Made by a program: the position numbers and the translations under genes. A stretch of 64,000 nucleotides of DNA, from positions 1,176,501 to 1,240,500 of the forward strand of contig NZ_SDPV01000001.1 in assembly GCF_004135625.1 (NCBI RefSeq), written 5' to 3'. Source of the DNA: Pelagerythrobacter rhizovicinus (lineage in GTDB: Bacteria > Pseudomonadota > Alphaproteobacteria > Sphingomonadales > Sphingomonadaceae). The notes beneath the pieces were generated by a model. The model saw only the letters and a program-made list of their open reading frames with translations. It had not been told where the DNA came from and made no database searches. The number at the start of each line of letters is the position of its first letter. Position 1 is the stretch's first letter. Positions 20,326 to 29,984 of the stretch are shown piece after piece.

Positions 20326-20354
20326 TTGACATATCATATTCTGTCGCATAGGCG
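20326..20354 (+). promoter_or_regulatory. Candidate promoter for ilvB
   Basis: A perfect -35 box TTGACA lies 3 bases after the miaA stop. It is followed by a 17-base spacer and a weak -10 (TAGGCG). A terminator-like hairpin begins about 20 bases further on. Confidence 0.4.
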
Positions 20355-20372
20355 GACGGAAGTGAACAGTTT

Positions 20373-20414
20373 GACCCGGCGCGAACACCCCCTCCGCGCC
20401 GGGTCGATCTTTTT
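20373..20414 (+). terminator. Strong rho-independent terminator in the ilvB leader (possible attenuator)
   Basis: GACCCGGCGCG (20373-20383) pairs perfectly with CGCGCCGGGTC (20395-20405) and is followed by GATCTTTTT. It lies between miaA and ilvB, after a TTGACA box. It may end miaA transcription or attenuate ilvBN. A short frame from the GTG at 20362 reads through it (20 codons, ending TGA), but it is not clearly enriched in Leu, Ile or Val codons. Confidence 0.7.
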
Positions 20415-20451
20415 CGGCGTATGACGAAGTTGAGAAGGAAAGGGTCGGACA

Positions 20452-22200
20452 ATGGCGGAGGAGCGCAGCGGCGCATCCATCCTGATCGAATGCCTGGTGC
20501 GGGAGGGTGTCGAATTCGTCTTCGGCTATCCCGGCGGCGCGGTGCTACCGATCTATGATGAGCTCTTCGCCGATACGCGCGTCCGCCATATCCTCGTCCG
20601 CCACGAGGCCGGCGCAGCACACGCGGCCGAAGGCTATGCGCGCTCGACCGGCAAGCCGGGCGTGGTGCTCGTCACCTCCGGCCCCGGTGCGACCAATGCG
20701 GTGACCGGCATTGCCGACGCGTTCATGGATTCGATTCCCATGGTCGTCATTACCGGTCAGGTACCGACGGCGCTGATCGGGACGGACGCGTTCCAGGAAG
20801 CCGATACGGTCGGCATCACGCGCCACTGCACCAAGCACAACTATCTGGTGAAGGACCCGACGCAGCTCCGTGCGACGATCGAGGAAGCCTTCCGCATCGC
20901 CACGACGGGGCGGCCCGGTCCGGTGGTGATCGACATTCCGAAGGACGTCCAGATCGCGCTCGCAAGCTGGGACGACCAGGACACCGCCCCCCTTCCCTCC
21001 TCGCGCTATGCACCGCCGGTGGAAGGCGAAGCGGACGAGATCTCGCAGGCGGTCGAGATGCTGGCCGCGGCCGAGCGCCCGATCTTCTACACCGGGGGCG
21101 GCGTCATCAACTCGGGTCCCGAGGCGAGCGCGCTGCTGCGCCGCCTGCAGGACCTGACCGGCGCGCCCGTCACGAGCACGCTGATGGGCCTCGGCGCCTT
21201 TCCGTCGGATCATCCCGACTGGCTCGGCATGCTCGGCATGCACGGGACCTACGAAGCCAACATGGCGATGAACCGCTGCGACCTGATGGTCTGCATCGGC
21301 GCCCGCTTCGACGACCGCGTGACCGGACGCCTCGACGCGTTCTCTCCGGATTCCAAGAAGATACACATCGATATTGACAGAAGTTCGATCAACAAGACGG
21401 TGCCGGTCGACCTCGCCATACTCGGTGACTGCACGCATGTGTTACGTCAACTAACTGCCGCCTGGGGCGTTCGCCGCCCGCGCGATCTCGGCGAATGGAA
21501 GGCCCGCATCGCCGGCTGGCGCGCCTGCGAGTGCCTCGCCTATCCGCCGAGCAGCACCGAGATCATGCCTCAGAAGGCGATCGAGCGGCTCTTCGCCCTC
21601 ACCCGCGACCGCCGCCCGATCATCTCGACCGAGGTTGGTCAGCACCAGATGTGGGCCGCGCAGTACTTCGGCTTCTCCGATCCCAACCGCTGGCTCACCA
21701 GCGGCGGCCTCGGCACAATGGGCTACGGCCTGCCCGCCGCGATTGGCGCGCAGCTCGGTAACCCGCAAGCGCTGGTGATCGACATCGCGGGCGAGGCCTC
21801 GATCCAGATGAACATCCAGGAACTCGGCACCGCGAGCCAGTATCGCCTGCCGGTCAAGATCTTCATCCTCAACAACGAGTACATGGGCATGGTCCGCCAG
21901 TGGCAGGAACTGACCTACGAGAGCCGCTATTCGAACTCGTACTCCGACAGCCTGCCCGATTTCGTGAAGCTCGCCGAAGCCTACGGCTGGAAGGGTATCC
22001 GCATCGAGAACGAAGCCGATCTCGACGCCGGCATCCTTGCGATGATCGAGCATGACGGTCCGGTCGTGGTCGACTGTCTCGTATCGAAGGAGGCGAACTG
22101 CTTCCCGATGATCCCCAGCGGCGCGGCGCACACCGACATGCTGCTCTACGGCGATCTCGTCAGCGGCACGATGGACGACGAAGCGAAGGCGCTGGTGTGA
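20452..22200 (+). CDS. ilvB: Acetolactate synthase large subunit
   Basis: This thiamine-diphosphate enzyme makes 2-acetolactate or 2-aceto-2-hydroxybutyrate, the first common step of valine, leucine and isoleucine synthesis. The 582-residue product shows FGYPGGAVLPIYDEL and the catalytic-Glu segment LVRHEAGAAHAAEGYAR. FAD/ThDP segments and the cofactor-binding DIAGEASIQMNIQEL with downstream NNEYMGMVRQW are also present. The start ATG has AAGGAAAGGG about 9 bases upstream. Its stop shares a base with ilvN (TGATG). Confidence 0.97.
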   Translation: MAEERSGASILIECLVREGVEFVFGYPGGAVLPIYDELFADTRVRHILVRHEAGAAHAAEGYARSTGKPGVVLVTSGPGATNAVTGIADAFMDSIPMVVITGQVPTALIGTDAFQEADTVGITRHCTKHNYLVKDPTQLRATIEEAFRIATTGRPGPVVIDIPKDVQIALASWDDQDTAPLPSSRYAPPVEGEADEISQAVEMLAAAERPIFYTGGGVINSGPEASALLRRLQDLTGAPVTSTLMGLGAFPSDHPDWLGMLGMHGTYEANMAMNRCDLMVCIGARFDDRVTGRLDAFSPDSKKIHIDIDRSSINKTVPVDLAILGDCTHVLRQLTAAWGVRRPRDLGEWKARIAGWRACECLAYPPSSTEIMPQKAIERLFALTRDRRPIISTEVGQHQMWAAQYFGFSDPNRWLTSGGLGTMGYGLPAAIGAQLGNPQALVIDIAGEASIQMNIQELGTASQYRLPVKIFILNNEYMGMVRQWQELTYESRYSNSYSDSLPDFVKLAEAYGWKGIRIENEADLDAGILAMIEHDGPVVVDCLVSKEANCFPMIPSGAAHTDMLLYGDLVSGTMDDEAKALV

Positions 22201-22715
22201 TGCTGATCAAGGAAGCCGAATCGCAGCGCCATGTACTGGCGATCACCGTTGACAACGAGGCCGGGATTCTCGCGAAGATCGCGGGGCTGTTCACCGCGCG
22301 TGGATACAACATCGACAGCCTGACCGTGGCCGACATTACCGAGAACCACGCCGTCAGCCGGATCACCATCGTCACCAACGGTCCGCCCGAGGTGATCGAC
22401 CAGATCCACGCGCAGCTCGACCGACTGGTGCCGGTGCACAAGGTCGTCGACCTGACCGAGGAAGGCCCGCACGTCGAGCGCGAGCTGGCGCTGGTCAAGG
22501 TCGCGGGCACGGGAGAGAAGCGGGTCGAGGCGCTGCGCCTCGCCGACATCTTCCGCGCCCGCCCCGTCGACACGACGACCGAGAGCTTCATCTTCGAGAT
22601 CACCGGCACGCCGGAGAAGGTCGACAGCTTCGTCGGGCTGATGCGCGAGCTCGGGCTGGTCGAAGTCGGCCGCACCGGCATCGTGGGCATGATGCGCGGG
22701 GCGCAGGGGGCCTAA
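22200..22715 (+). CDS. ilvN: Acetolactate synthase regulatory subunit
   Basis: The small subunit stimulates the IlvB enzyme and confers valine feedback inhibition. The 171-residue product has an N-terminal ACT domain (HVLAITVDNEAGILAKIAGLF, then GYNIDSLTV) and the C-terminal ALS-SS domain with RELALVKVAG and RADIFRA-like sequence. ATG 22200 overlaps the ilvB stop; a GTG three bases upstream is also in frame. It is followed by a palindromic repeat before ilvC. Confidence 0.95.
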   Translation: MLIKEAESQRHVLAITVDNEAGILAKIAGLFTARGYNIDSLTVADITENHAVSRITIVTNGPPEVIDQIHAQLDRLVPVHKVVDLTEEGPHVERELALVKVAGTGEKRVEALRLADIFRARPVDTTTESFIFEITGTPEKVDSFVGLMRELGLVEVGRTGIVGMMRGAQGA

Positions 22716-22734
22716 AGCGACGCCAAGTTTTTCT

Positions 22735-23868
<1,134 letters not shown>

Positions 23869-23905
23869 CGGCATTCTCCGTGCCGCCAGCATTCGGAGAC
23901 GCGAG

Positions 23906-24571
23906 ATGACGAAGACGACCTGGATCGCCGCGATCGGCGCGGCAACGCTCGGCCTCTCGGCCCTGACCACGCTCGGCGCGCAGGATGCGCCGCCCGAGGT
24001 GCCGGGCGTCGTCGATCCAAGCAAGATCACCCGCGGCGCCTATGTCGCCGATCCGGCGCACAGCATGGTCCAGTGGCGGGTCAACCATTTCGGCTTCAAC
24101 GACTACTTCGGCATCTTCGGCGACGTCGAAGGGACGCTGCAGCTCGATCCCGCCAATCCGGCCCAATCGTCGGTCGATGTCACCATCCCGGTCGCCAGCG
24201 TCACCGTCGCAAGCGAGGATCTGCGCGAGCACCTGCTGCGCCCCGCCAAGGACGGCGGCACACCCGACTTCTTCGGCCCCGAGCCGACCCCGGCGCGATT
24301 CGTCTCGAAGTCGGTCCAAGTCAGCCCCGGCGGAATGACGGCGGACATCGTCGGCGATCTGACGCTGAACGGGGTGACCAGGGAAGTGGCGCTCTACGCC
24401 CGCTTCACGGGCACCGGCCCCAATCCGATGACCAAAGCCGAAACCGTCGGGTTCGAAGGACGCGGTGTGATCAAACGGTCGGACTTCGGCATCGCCTTCG
24501 GCATCCCGGTGATATCGGACGATGTGGAGCTGGAATTTTCCGCCGCGTTCGAGAAGCCGGCAGCGGAATAA
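23906..24571 (+). CDS. YceI-family periplasmic protein
   Basis: The 221-residue product has a signal peptide (MTKTTWIAAIGAATLGLSAL, cleaved near residue 25). A lipocalin-like YceI beta-barrel follows, with AHSMVQWRVNHFGF near its start and LTLNGVTREVAL in the middle. YceI proteins bind long isoprenoid or lipid-like ligands; the physiological role is generally unknown. GGAG lies about 8 bases before the ATG. It sits between ilvC and leuA but has no evident role in branched-chain amino acid synthesis. Confidence 0.88.
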   Translation: MTKTTWIAAIGAATLGLSALTTLGAQDAPPEVPGVVDPSKITRGAYVADPAHSMVQWRVNHFGFNDYFGIFGDVEGTLQLDPANPAQSSVDVTIPVASVTVASEDLREHLLRPAKDGGTPDFFGPEPTPARFVSKSVQVSPGGMTADIVGDLTLNGVTREVALYARFTGTGPNPMTKAETVGFEGRGVIKRSDFGIAFGIPVISDDVELEFSAAFEKPAAE

Positions 24572-24621
24572 TTCGGCTCGATCACTTGCCACCGCGGAAA
24601 CTTTGGGTCATTGGGATCGCC

Positions 24622-24672
24622 ATGACGCGTAACGGACTTATTCTGCTTCGACTTACCCGCCCTTGGGCGTGA
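24622..24672 (+). CDS. Leucine leader peptide of leuA (attenuation)
   Basis: The 16-residue frame reads MTRNGLILLRLTRPWA, with four Leu and one Ile codons in a six-residue stretch, and stops with TGA. It precedes leuA by 86 bases and overlaps the first arm of a pair of competing hairpins. This is the layout of a transcription or translation attenuator sensing leucyl-tRNA charging. The gene is below normal annotation size; the role is inferred from composition and position. Confidence 0.75.
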   Translation: MTRNGLILLRLTRPWA

Positions 24673-24711
24673 CCTGACGCGTGTCCCTCGGGCGCGCAAT
24701 GCGCCCAAGGG
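24660..24711 (+). promoter_or_regulatory. leuA attenuator: mutually exclusive hairpins
   Basis: CCCTTGGGCG (24660-24669, end of the leader peptide) is perfectly complementary to CGCCCAAGGG (24702-24711). The same 3' arm alternatively pairs with CCCTCGGGCGC (24685-24695), giving a hairpin with one mismatch and a GCAAT loop. The two structures cannot coexist. No T-run follows, so the switch may act through Rho or translation rather than a classic intrinsic terminator. Confidence 0.65.
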
Positions 24712-24758
24712 GTCAAGGCCACCAGACAGCAGAACCTTCCGTTGCGAGATTCCCCAAG

Positions 24759-26438
24759 ATGACCATGCTCCGCGAACCTTCGCGCAAGTACCGCCCCTTC
24801 CCCCAAGTGCCGCTGGCGGACCGCCAGTGGCCGACGCGCACGATCGAGGCCGCCCCGCGCTGGCTCTCGACCGACCTGCGCGACGGCAACCAGGCCATCG
24901 TCGACCCGATGGATTCGGCGAAGAAAAACAGGTTCTTCGACCTGCTTGTCGAGATCGGAGTGAAGGAGATCGAGGTCGGCTTTCCCAGCGCAGGCGCGAC
25001 CGAATTCGACTTCATCCAGAGTCTGGTTCGTTCCGGGCGCATTCCCGACGACGTGGTGGTGCAGGTTCTTACGCAGAGCCGCGAGGATCTGATCCGCACC
25101 AGCTTCGCCAGCCTGGAGGGCGCGCGCGCGGCCATCGTGCACCTCTACAACGCGGTCAGCCCCACCTGGCGCGACATCGTGTTCCGCATGAGCCGCGAGG
25201 AGGTGAAGGCGATCGCCGTTGCCGGCGCCAAGGTCATGCGCGACGAGGCCGGCAGCCGGCCCGGCACCGACTGGCATTTCGAGTACAGCCCCGAGACGTT
25301 CTCGACCGCCGAGCTCGATTTCTCGATCGAGGTTTGCGAGGCGGTGATGGAGGTGCTCGCTCCCACTCCCGAGCGGCCGATCATCCTCAACCTGCCGGCG
25401 ACGGTCGAGGCGGCGACGCCCAACATCTACGCTGACCAGATCGAATACTTCTGCCGCAATCTGCCGAACCGCGAGAGCGCGGTGGTCAGTCTCCACACGC
25501 ACAACGACCGCGGCACCGGCGTCGCGGCGGCCGAGCTCGGCCTGATGGCCGGCGCGGACCGGGTCGAGGGCTGCCTGTTCGGCAATGGCGAGCGCACCGG
25601 CAACTGCTGCCTCGTAACCGTGGCGCTCAACATGTACACGCAGGGGATCGACCCCGGGCTCGACTTCTCGGACATCGACCGGATCATCGAGACGGTCGAG
25701 TACTGCAACGAGATCCCGGTCCACCAGCGACATCCGTATGGCGGCGAACTGGTGTTCACCGCCTTCTCCGGCAGCCATCAGGACGCGATCAAGAAGGGGT
25801 TCGAAGCGCACGGCAAGCAGAACGACGAGTTCTGGCGCGTGCCTTACCTGCCGATCGACCCGGCCGATCTTGGCCGCGACTACGAGGCGGTGATCCGCGT
25901 CAACTCACAGTCCGGCAAGGGCGGCTTCGCCTGGGTGCTCGAGCAGGATCAGGGCCTCAAGCTGCCCAAGAAGATGCAGGCCGACTTCTCCAAGCACGTT
26001 CAGCGCATGGCCGACGAGCTCGGGCGTGAGCTCAACGCGGCCGACATCTGGGATGTCTTCAAACGCACCTACCACGTGCAGGTTCGACCGAAGCGGTTCC
26101 AGCTCGTGGACTACGAGGAAAGCCGTGCGGCGGACGGCACGCGCGTGTTCGCCGGGACCGTTGAAGTCGATGGCAAGGCACAGAGCGTCTCCGGGCGCGG
26201 CAACGGCCTGATCTCCTCGGTCGTGGCAACGTTGCGGGACTCCTTCGGGGTTGAGCTGGAAGTGTGCGACTATACCGAGCACGCGCTTTCGACCGGCTCC
26301 GACGCGCGTGCGGCGGCTTACCTCGAATGCGCGCTCCCTACCGGCGAGCGGGTCTGGGGCTGCGGCATCGACGAGGACGTGGCCACGGCCAGCGTCCGGG
26401 CGGTTCTGAGCGCGGCGAACTCGGCGGCCGCGATCTAG
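24759..26438 (+). CDS. leuA: 2-isopropylmalate synthase
   Basis: LeuA condenses acetyl-CoA with 2-oxoisovalerate, the first committed step to leucine. The 559-residue long-form enzyme has the catalytic and metal motif STDLRDGNQAI, the HxH metal site in SLHTHNDRGTG, and a C-terminal regulatory dimer domain from about residue 430 that provides leucine feedback. ATG 24759 (or 24765) gives the family N-terminus MTMLREPSRKYRPF; the frame opens 78 bases upstream. A leader peptide and alternative hairpins precede it. Confidence 0.95.
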   Translation: MTMLREPSRKYRPFPQVPLADRQWPTRTIEAAPRWLSTDLRDGNQAIVDPMDSAKKNRFFDLLVEIGVKEIEVGFPSAGATEFDFIQSLVRSGRIPDDVVVQVLTQSREDLIRTSFASLEGARAAIVHLYNAVSPTWRDIVFRMSREEVKAIAVAGAKVMRDEAGSRPGTDWHFEYSPETFSTAELDFSIEVCEAVMEVLAPTPERPIILNLPATVEAATPNIYADQIEYFCRNLPNRESAVVSLHTHNDRGTGVAAAELGLMAGADRVEGCLFGNGERTGNCCLVTVALNMYTQGIDPGLDFSDIDRIIETVEYCNEIPVHQRHPYGGELVFTAFSGSHQDAIKKGFEAHGKQNDEFWRVPYLPIDPADLGRDYEAVIRVNSQSGKGGFAWVLEQDQGLKLPKKMQADFSKHVQRMADELGRELNAADIWDVFKRTYHVQVRPKRFQLVDYEESRAADGTRVFAGTVEVDGKAQSVSGRGNGLISSVVATLRDSFGVELEVCDYTEHALSTGSDARAAAYLECALPTGERVWGCGIDEDVATASVRAVLSAANSAAAI

Positions 26439-26488
26439 CTTGCCACGACCGGTGCTGCGGTTAGCGTAGCGGCCCGGGAGGAGCTGCC

Positions 26489-27529
26489 ATGACCGAAGAG
26501 ATCATCGAACCCGATCTGCCGATAGTCGATCCGCATCACCACTTGTGGGACCTGCGCCCGCTCCTGCCGGCGTTTCCCGAGCCGCGGCACGCTTTCCTGG
26601 AGGCAATTGCGGGCGCGGCTCACTACACCTTCGACCAGCTCCAGGCAGATACCCAAAGCGGTCATAACGTTATCGCCACCGTGTTCATGGAATGCGGCGC
26701 ATTCTACGATGCGAGCCGCGGGGACGCGTTGAAGCCTGTCGGCGAAGTCGAGTTCGTCAATGGCGTCGCCGCGCAGGGGGCAAGCGGCCTCTACGGCGCC
26801 TATCGCCCCTGTGCGGCGATCGTCGGCCACGCCGACCTGAGGCTGGGCGCGGCGGCCGGAGAAGTACTCGACGCGCTGCAGGCCGCGTCGCATCGCTTCG
26901 TGGGCATTCGTCATCAGGGCGCGTGGGATGCCGACCCCGAAGTGCTCGGCCCGCCGTTTCACGCGCCCGAAGGCCTCTACCGCGACGCCGCCTTTCGCGA
27001 AGGATTCGCAGAGCTCGGCAAGCGCGGGCTGACATTCGACGCCTGGGTGCTCGAGCCGCAGCTTGGCGACGTGCTCGATCTTGCCCGCGCCTTTCCCGAT
27101 CAGCCGATCGTGCTCGACCACTGCGGGACCCCGCTCAACATCGCCTGCTATCGCGGTACGCTCGGCGAGCATTTCGATCGCTGGCGCGCCAGCGTGCGGG
27201 CGATCGCGGAATGCCCCAACGTCACGGTCAAGCTCGGCGGCCTCGCGATGGCCTTCTGCGGCATGCCGGAGGAAGGCCCCGACAAAGGCTGTGGCTCGGA
27301 GGAACTCGCCGGGCTGTGGAAGCCGTACATCGATACCTGCATCGAGGCATTCGGCGCGGACCGGGCGATGTTCGAAAGCAATTATCCGGTGGACCGCTGG
27401 GGCGCCAGCTACCCGGTGCTATGGAACGCCTTCAAGCGACTCGCCGCCGGAGCAAGCGACGACGAGAAGCGCAGCCTCTTCGCCGGCACCGCGGCGCGCA
27501 TCTACGGAATCGAGCACGTCCTCGCTTGA
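26489..27529 (+). CDS. Amidohydrolase-family protein (COG3618-like)
   Basis: The 346-residue TIM-barrel metal hydrolase has the N-terminal VDPHHHLWDL metal motif, ESFRGIRH-like HRFVGIRHQGAWD, VLDHCGTP, and the C-terminal FESNYPVDRWG aspartate motif. Members of this group hydrolyse lactones such as 2-pyrone-4,6-dicarboxylate or sugar lactones. The substrate here cannot be assigned. GGAGGAG lies 6 bases before the ATG. It is followed after 83 bases by a nitronate monooxygenase, so a catabolic pair is possible. Confidence 0.85.
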   Translation: MTEEIIEPDLPIVDPHHHLWDLRPLLPAFPEPRHAFLEAIAGAAHYTFDQLQADTQSGHNVIATVFMECGAFYDASRGDALKPVGEVEFVNGVAAQGASGLYGAYRPCAAIVGHADLRLGAAAGEVLDALQAASHRFVGIRHQGAWDADPEVLGPPFHAPEGLYRDAAFREGFAELGKRGLTFDAWVLEPQLGDVLDLARAFPDQPIVLDHCGTPLNIACYRGTLGEHFDRWRASVRAIAECPNVTVKLGGLAMAFCGMPEEGPDKGCGSEELAGLWKPYIDTCIEAFGADRAMFESNYPVDRWGASYPVLWNAFKRLAAGASDDEKRSLFAGTAARIYGIEHVLA

Positions 27530-27612
27530 CCCTTACGTAACGGCAATCTCGACAAGGCCGCGGCGCGCGGATAGCCCGGCGCAATAAGTTGCAATCGACA
27601 ACGGAGAACCGG

Positions 27613-28584
27613 ATGCCCCTCCCCGCCCCTTTCGACCGCCTGCGCCTGCCCGTGATCGGATCGCCGCTGTTCATCGTATCGGGCCCCGAACTGGTGATCG
27701 CGCAGTGCAAGGCAGGGATCGTCGGCTCCTTCCCCGCACTCAACGCCCGGCCAACGGGCGTGCTCGACGAATGGCTGCACCGGATCACCGAGGAACTGGC
27801 GGCGCACAACCGCGACAACCCCGATCGGCCTGCGGCACCCTTCGCCGTGAACCAGATCGTCCACAAGTCGAACGACCGGCTCGAGGAAGACATGCAGGTC
27901 TGCGCCAAGTGGCAGGTACCGCTGGTCATCACCTCCCTCGGCGCGCGTGAGGATATCTTCTCTGCCGTCCGAAGCTGGGGCGGCATTACGATGCACGACG
28001 TGATCAACGACCGCTTCGCCCGCAAGGCGATCGAAAAAGGCGCGGACGGACTGATCCCGGTCGCCGCCGGCGCCGGCGGGCACGCGGGCGTGCAGTCGCC
28101 CTTCGCACTGATGCAGGAAATCCGCCAGTGGTTCGACGGGCTGGTCGCTCTCTCCGGCTCGATAGCACACGGCCGCTCGGTACTCGCGGCGCAGGCGATG
28201 GGCGCCGACTTCGCCTACATCGGCTCGCCCTGGATCGCGACGAAGGAAGCGAACGCCGACGAGCGCTACAAGCAGGGCATCGTCGAGAGCCGCGCGGCAG
28301 ACATCGTCTACACCAACCTCTTCACCGGAGTGCACGGCAACTACCTGCGCGGCTCGATCGTCGCCGCGGGGCTCGATCCGGAGAACCTGCCGGTGAGCGA
28401 CCCGAGCAAGATGAACTTCGGTTCCGGCGGCAACACCAAGGCCAAGGCTTGGAAGGATATCTGGGGTTCGGGCCAGGGCGTCGGAATGGTGGACGCGGTC
28501 GACAGCGTGGCGGGGCGCGTCGAACGGCTCGAGCGCGAGTATCAGGCGGCGCGGGAGGAACTGGCGATCAAAGTCGTCGGCTGA
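27613..28584 (+). CDS. Nitronate monooxygenase / 2-nitropropane dioxygenase family
   Basis: The 323-residue FMN TIM-barrel enzyme oxidises alkyl nitronates such as propionate 3-nitronate; relatives include enoyl reductases. It contains PVIGSPLFIVSGPELVIAQC at the N-terminus, AAGAGGHAG (the NMO class motif around the FMN phosphate) and GADFAYIGSPWIATKEA. The start is ATG 27613, with GGAG at 6 bases; a TTG at 27589 is the longer alternative. Its 3' end overlaps the convergent AHH-domain gene by 43 bases. Confidence 0.87.
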   Translation: MPLPAPFDRLRLPVIGSPLFIVSGPELVIAQCKAGIVGSFPALNARPTGVLDEWLHRITEELAAHNRDNPDRPAAPFAVNQIVHKSNDRLEEDMQVCAKWQVPLVITSLGAREDIFSAVRSWGGITMHDVINDRFARKAIEKGADGLIPVAAGAGGHAGVQSPFALMQEIRQWFDGLVALSGSIAHGRSVLAAQAMGADFAYIGSPWIATKEANADERYKQGIVESRAADIVYTNLFTGVHGNYLRGSIVAAGLDPENLPVSDPSKMNFGSGGNTKAKAWKDIWGSGQGVGMVDAVDSVAGRVERLEREYQAAREELAIKVVG

Positions 28585-29132
28585 GTGACCGACCAGAGCG
28601 CTTCGGCGATCGCATCCATCTCGGCAAAGTCGAGCCCGTGTCCGATCGGATCGCGGCGATTGAGGAGGAGCCTGCGGCGCGTGTCGAGCAGCCGCCGCCG
28701 CAATCCGCGCTGGAGGAGGGCGAGCCGCATCAGCGCTTCGCCCACGGCACCTTCGGGATCGCGCGATCGCGCAGCGGCCCACCCGCGTTCGATCTGCCCA
28801 ACCCGCTGAGCGACAAGTTCGCTGTAGGTCCGGTGCGGTCCCCTGTGCAGCGGCAGGCCCGTGCGCAGCGCCGCGCGCTCGCGGGCTGGAAGCAGCATGC
28901 CATTGCGCCGGAAATCCTCGAGCCCCATCCGTGCGATCCCGAGTTCCCCGAACATCCGCTCGAAGCACCGCATTGTGCGTAACTGGCGCGGCAGCAAGTG
29001 GTGACGCTGGAGGCTCGGATCGTGTCCGGGACGATCCCGACGGTTGACCGCTGCGAACGGGATACTGCGGCGGATAGCGCCAAAGCTGGCCAGCCCACGA
29101 TCAGCCACGCTCGACCCTGAGGAACCGCCCAT
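28542..29132 (-). CDS. AHH-domain protein (HNH/Endo VII-like nuclease superfamily)
   Basis: The product of up to 196 residues carries RHHLLPRQL at about residue 42 and LPLHRGPHRTYSELV at about residue 93. This is the HH plus GxxH layout of AHH nucleases, first described in polymorphic toxin systems. The rest is Arg-rich helix. Starts at ATG 29132 or GTG 29108 are possible; the GTG overlaps the upstream gene's stop by 8 bases. Nothing resembling a toxin delivery domain or immunity protein is adjacent, so a stand-alone DNA-processing role is as likely. Family call is by motif memory; activity is inferred. Confidence 0.7.
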   Translation of the reverse strand: MGGSSGSSVADRGLASFGAIRRSIPFAAVNRRDRPGHDPSLQRHHLLPRQLRTMRCFERMFGELGIARMGLEDFRRNGMLLPARERAALRTGLPLHRGPHRTYSELVAQRVGQIERGWAAARSRDPEGAVGEALMRLALLQRGLRRRLLDTRRRLLLNRRDPIGHGLDFAEMDAIAEALWSVTQPTTLIASSSRAA

Positions 29133-29928
29133 TCCCCGAAGGCCGGAGCGTCACGCGCGCACCGTCCGGCCCGGCGAGCGACACGGCTTGGGCGATCCTT
29201 CCACCCCCGACCAATTCGTTCACCAGCCTCAAGCCGAGCTGCACCGCCGCCGCGGGGTCGGGAAACTGTGCATTGTCGAAATGCAGTTCCTGCCCGGTGA
29301 AGAACGCCAGCCCCTCGGACTGGATCGCACCCCCGAGCATCTGCCGGAACGCACACAGTCCGAGTGCCGGGAACGGGCCGCCCGCCAGCCAGGCGTCCAC
29401 CATCGACAGATAGAACTCGCGCCCGACCAGGGTTCGAGCCGGGGTCCAGGAAACGGCCAGGGCACCCGGCAACCGGCGTACGAGTTCCGCCCCGAGCGCA
29501 GCCTGCGCGCGCACCACGGGAACCGTTGCGCGCCCTCCTGCGAGGTGTGGCCCCGGAAGGAGGCAGACGCCCTCGCCCGGCGCTTCGCCGAAGTCGGGCG
29601 AAACCTCGTAGCGGTTGCGCAGGTCCGCCGCCGCGTAACCGGCACCGGGCGCCATCCCGCTCAGATCGAAGGTCATCCCATCGATCAGCAGCTCGAGCCA
29701 AAGCGCCTGCCCGCCTGCCGCTCCTCCCGGCCCCTCGCCGCCGTGACTGATCGCCACCCTTTCGGCGGTCTCGACGGCCTGCCGGACCGCGGCCGCGTCG
29801 GGGCGTGCCCCTGGCCGGAACATGAGTAACAGCCCCGGCGGCGCTTCGCGCGCGGCAATGTCGGACCTGATTGCGATCGGTGCGCCCCTCAGTAGTGTGC
29901 CGAAATCCTGACGCGAAAGGCCTGGCAC
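29101..29928 (-). CDS. Unrecognised protein, possibly DUF4261-like
   Basis: The product is about 275 residues if it starts at GTG 29928, or 240 if at ATG 29823. I do not firmly recognise it. It has LLLMFRPGARPD near the N-terminus, WLAGGPFPALGLCAF, and a conserved-looking tail SEGLAFFTGQELHF. The open frame extends to 30444, but that upstream half lies opposite the frame of the flavodoxin-like gene and is Arg/Gly-rich, so I exclude it. No signal peptide is seen. It overlaps the AHH gene by 8 to 32 bases depending on that start, so the two are probably coexpressed. Confidence 0.6.
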   Translation of the reverse strand: MPGLSRQDFGTLLRGAPIAIRSDIAAREAPPGLLLMFRPGARPDAAAVRQAVETAERVAISHGGEGPGGAAGGQALWLELLIDGMTFDLSGMAPGAGYAAADLRNRYEVSPDFGEAPGEGVCLLPGPHLAGGRATVPVVRAQAALGAELVRRLPGALAVSWTPARTLVGREFYLSMVDAWLAGGPFPALGLCAFRQMLGGAIQSEGLAFFTGQELHFDNAQFPDPAAAVQLGLRLVNELVGGGRIAQAVSLAGPDGARVTLRPSGNGRFLRVERG

Positions 29929-29984
29929 GTCGAGTCGCTCGGCGCGAGAGATGCGTCCGGTTTCGAGGGATTTGCGGTGACTCG

